A DNA stretch of 64,000 nt from Streptomyces sp. RPT161. Its GTDB lineage: Bacteria > Actinomycetota > Actinomycetes > Streptomycetales > Streptomycetaceae. The position numbers and the translations under genes were made by a program. Positions 62,354 to 64,000 of this stretch are shown here, one piece after another. Location of the stretch: positions 558,001-622,000 of the forward strand of contig NZ_JAPZVN010000002.1 in assembly GCF_027533845.1 (NCBI RefSeq), in the 5' to 3' direction. Each line of letters starts with the position of its first letter. Position 1 is the first letter of the stretch. The notes beneath the pieces were generated by a model. It was not told the origin of the DNA and did no database searches. It was given only the letters and a program-made list of their open reading frames with translations.

Positions 62354-63177
62354 CCGCCCCGGTCGCGCGAGCGCGCCCGTCTGGCGTGGACCGCGGCGGC
62401 GACCGCCGCCGCGGCCGGCACCAGACCCGCGCCCGCGCCGAAGGTGGCGGAGGCGATCAACGACGAGACGTCGCCCGGCCGGTCCCGCCGACAGCGCAGC
62501 GCCGCCCCCGCCACCGCGCAGGCCGCCAGCGTCCAGCCGCCCGCCCGCCTGGTCCGCGCCGTCAGCCGGGGCACCGCGGGCGGCGGCGCATGCGGGGCGC
62601 GCCGCGACTCCCGTGCCGTCCACAGCCCGAGGGCGGCCAGTCCCGCGGCCGAACTCGCGTACTGCGCCCAGTGGTACAGCGGTACGCCGCACACGGTGCG
62701 GCTCAGCACCGGCAACAGGCGTACACCGCCGCGTCCTTGGTGGGTGAAGGCGTCCCAGCCGAGATGCGTGGCCGCCCCGGTCGCCGCCGAGACCCAGAAC
62801 CATCCGGTGTCCCGCACCGTCGGTGCCGTCGCCCCACCCGTCGCCCCACCCGTCGCCACGCCCAGCAGCGGCGCCGCGCGGCCGCCGATCGGCGGCGGCA
62901 GCAAGGCGGTCAGCGGCCCGCGCACCGCCAGCCAGCCAGCCGTCAGCCCGGCCGCGAGCAGCGGATCGAGCACGGCGGCACCGGCCAAACCGTGGGTGGC
63001 CCGGCCGTATCGGCCGGTTCCGGGGATCAGCGAGTCGAGGAAGAACGGCACGTCCGGGGCGAGCGACCCGGCGATCAGCCCTGCCGCGAGCAACGGTCCG
63101 CGCCCCCGTACCGTGCCTGAGGCATCGGTCCGCAGCAGGGGCAGTACCGCCGCGGGATGGCTGAAGGTGAACGGCAT
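62320..63177 (-). CDS. DUF4184 family membrane protein
   Basis: A 285-residue membrane protein. It begins with the family signature MPFTFSHPAAVLPLL, then AGLIAGSLAPDVPFFLD, RATHGLAGAAVLDPLLAAGL and a later THLGWDAFTHQGRGG; the conserved His and Asp residues are like those of the YdjM-type membrane-bound metal-dependent hydrolases. Four to six hydrophobic helices are present. GGGAGGCG precedes the ATG. Its last 34 bp run across the end of polA on the other strand, so both proteins share that DNA. Confidence 0.85.
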   Translation of the reverse strand: MPFTFSHPAAVLPLLRTDASGTVRGRGPLLAAGLIAGSLAPDVPFFLDSLIPGTGRYGRATHGLAGAAVLDPLLAAGLTAGWLAVRGPLTALLPPPIGGRAAPLLGVATGGATGGATAPTVRDTGWFWVSAATGAATHLGWDAFTHQGRGGVRLLPVLSRTVCGVPLYHWAQYASSAAGLAALGLWTARESRRAPHAPPPAVPRLTARTRRAGGWTLAACAVAGAALRCRRDRPGDVSSLIASATFGAGAGLVPAAAAVAAAVHARRARSRDRGGQCAADSQSGP

Positions 63178-63320
63178 CCACGCCTCCCGTAGCTGTGATT
63201 CGCACTGTTCATCACCATCTCTGTCACGGACGGTGGCTCCGGTTCACAAGTTGCCGTAGTGTCCGTTTCGTTGTCGCGCTGGGGAGCGCATACGACACAC
63301 CATCGGGAGGGAATAGGCGT

Positions 63321-64000
63321 ATGTCTGTGCCGTTCGGCCGACGGATACGCAAGGGTGCGGCGGGCACCGCGATCGCGGCGTTGGCGATGGCAGCGCTCAC
63401 CGCCTCACAGGCCCCGGGCGTGGCCCTGGGCGTGGCACACGGCAGCACCGTGGCCCCGCCTCCCGGCCCGCCGATCGACGGTGGAAAGCCGTACATCACC
63501 AACCTGCCGCCGCTCAACTCGCCGGTGAAGCCCGGCAGTCCCAGCGGGCAGCCCGGTAGCGGGCCGGGTGTGGGGGCGGGTGGCGCGGGCATCCCCGCGA
63601 CCGTACTCGCCGCGTACCAGAAGGCCGAGGCGGCGCTCCAGAGCAGTCGGCCCGGCTGCCATCTGCGCTGGCAGCTGCTCGCGGCGATCGGCGAGGTGGA
63701 GTCCGGCCAGGCGGACGGCGGCAACGTGGACGCCTCCGGCACCACCCGTACGCCGATCCTCGGCCCGGTGCTGGACGGCACCGGGGGCAACGCCAACATC
63801 GGTTCCAGCAGCACCAGTTACTACGACGGCGGCCTGTCCTACGCCCGCGCGGTCGGCCCCATGCAGTTCATCCCGTCCACCTGGGCGCAGTGGGGCGCGG
63901 ACGGCAACGGTGACGGCGTCAAGGACCCCAACAACATCTACGACGCCTCGCTCGCCGCCGCCGACTACCTGTGCGCCGCCGGTGGCGACCTGTCCGACCC
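63321..64000 (+). CDS. Secreted lytic transglycosylase, 5' part only
   Basis: N-terminal 226 residues of a secreted peptidoglycan lytic transglycosylase; the gene runs off the window. A signal sequence (basic RRIRKG, hydrophobic AAGTAIAALAMAALTA) precedes a Pro/Gly/Ser linker (about 40-95). The catalytic domain starts at IPATVLAAYQKAEAALQ and includes HLRWQLLAAIGEVESGQ with the catalytic Glu, and AVGPMQFIPSTWAQWGADGNGDG, the MltB/SLT signature of actinobacteria. GGGAGGG precedes the ATG. Confidence 0.9.
   Translation, partial: MSVPFGRRIRKGAAGTAIAALAMAALTASQAPGVALGVAHGSTVAPPPGPPIDGGKPYITNLPPLNSPVKPGSPSGQPGSGPGVGAGGAGIPATVLAAYQKAEAALQSSRPGCHLRWQLLAAIGEVESGQADGGNVDASGTTRTPILGPVLDGTGGNANIGSSSTSYYDGGLSYARAVGPMQFIPSTWAQWGADGNGDGVKDPNNIYDASLAAADYLCAAGGDLSD

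Noticed and set aside
63178-63320. A c-di-AMP (ydaO-type) riboswitch before the lytic transglycosylase gene.
   Set aside because: The gap is only 143 bp and shows none of the conserved stems I would expect for that riboswitch.

Overview
The window is a stretch of very G+C-rich actinobacterial chromosome. The gene order dnaE – his – trp – lgt – gltBD – pyk – ANTAR regulator – polA is, from memory, the conserved core order of Streptomyces and close relatives (Streptomycetaceae). The actinobacterial marks are consistent with this: PriA doing both HisA and TrpF jobs, TrpM, a 24-residue bL37, a GTG-rich start set, GTGA/ATGA gene overlaps, and many starts only 6-8 nt after a TANNNT-type -10 box (leaderless mRNAs).

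Layout. 1-10.4 kb: end of dnaE, a NYN nuclease-like protein, an ABC exporter pair, a DUF2567 membrane protein, then a minus-strand block with a ferritin/VIT iron protein plus its Fur-type regulator, ribosomal protein bL37, a YbaK deacylase, a LON-domain protein and a beta-helix-like membrane protein. 10.6-16.4 kb: the histidine operon hisD-hisC-hisB-(50-aa membrane protein)-hisH-priA-RidA-hisF, nearly all coupled by 4-bp overlaps. 16.5-18.5 kb: two minus-strand genes, then hisI. 18.7-26.9 kb: trpE, a secreted S53 peptidase (minus), three small membrane proteins, then trpC-trpM-trpB-trpA. 27-36.3 kb: a membrane thiol-disulfide protein, lgt, a second VIT-family protein and gltBD with a GlnR-like site upstream.

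36.4-51.7 kb is more accessory: an epoxide-hydrolase-like enzyme, about 640 bp of GC-rich degenerate repeats, a zinc peptidase-like protein, an MBL hydrolase, a serpin, a sortase-like protein lacking catalytic residues, a LuxR-type two-component system, a large secreted GH101 glycosidase with an AraC regulator, and a decarboxylase/N-hydroxylase pair resembling the first two steps of hydroxamate siderophore synthesis but without a synthetase. 51.8-64 kb returns to core genes: pyk, a LAGLIDADG-type protein beside an odd tRNA-Leu(CAA), an ANTAR response regulator, a SpoIIE phosphatase, a thioesterase, an FdhF-like molybdoenzyme, polA, a DUF4184 protein and the start of a lytic transglycosylase.

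The most noteworthy signals outside ordinary genes are a 23-bp near-perfect inverted repeat in the polA leader that would bury the polA Shine-Dalgarno, the sortase-fold protein with substituted His and Cys, the class-I-shaped tRNA with a leucine anticodon next to a homing-endonuclease-like gene, the fur/ferritin-VIT operon with its palindrome, and the orphan siderophore-type gene pair. I found no insertion sequence, CRISPR array, rRNA or replication origin. No computations or database searches were run; family names rest on motif recognition.
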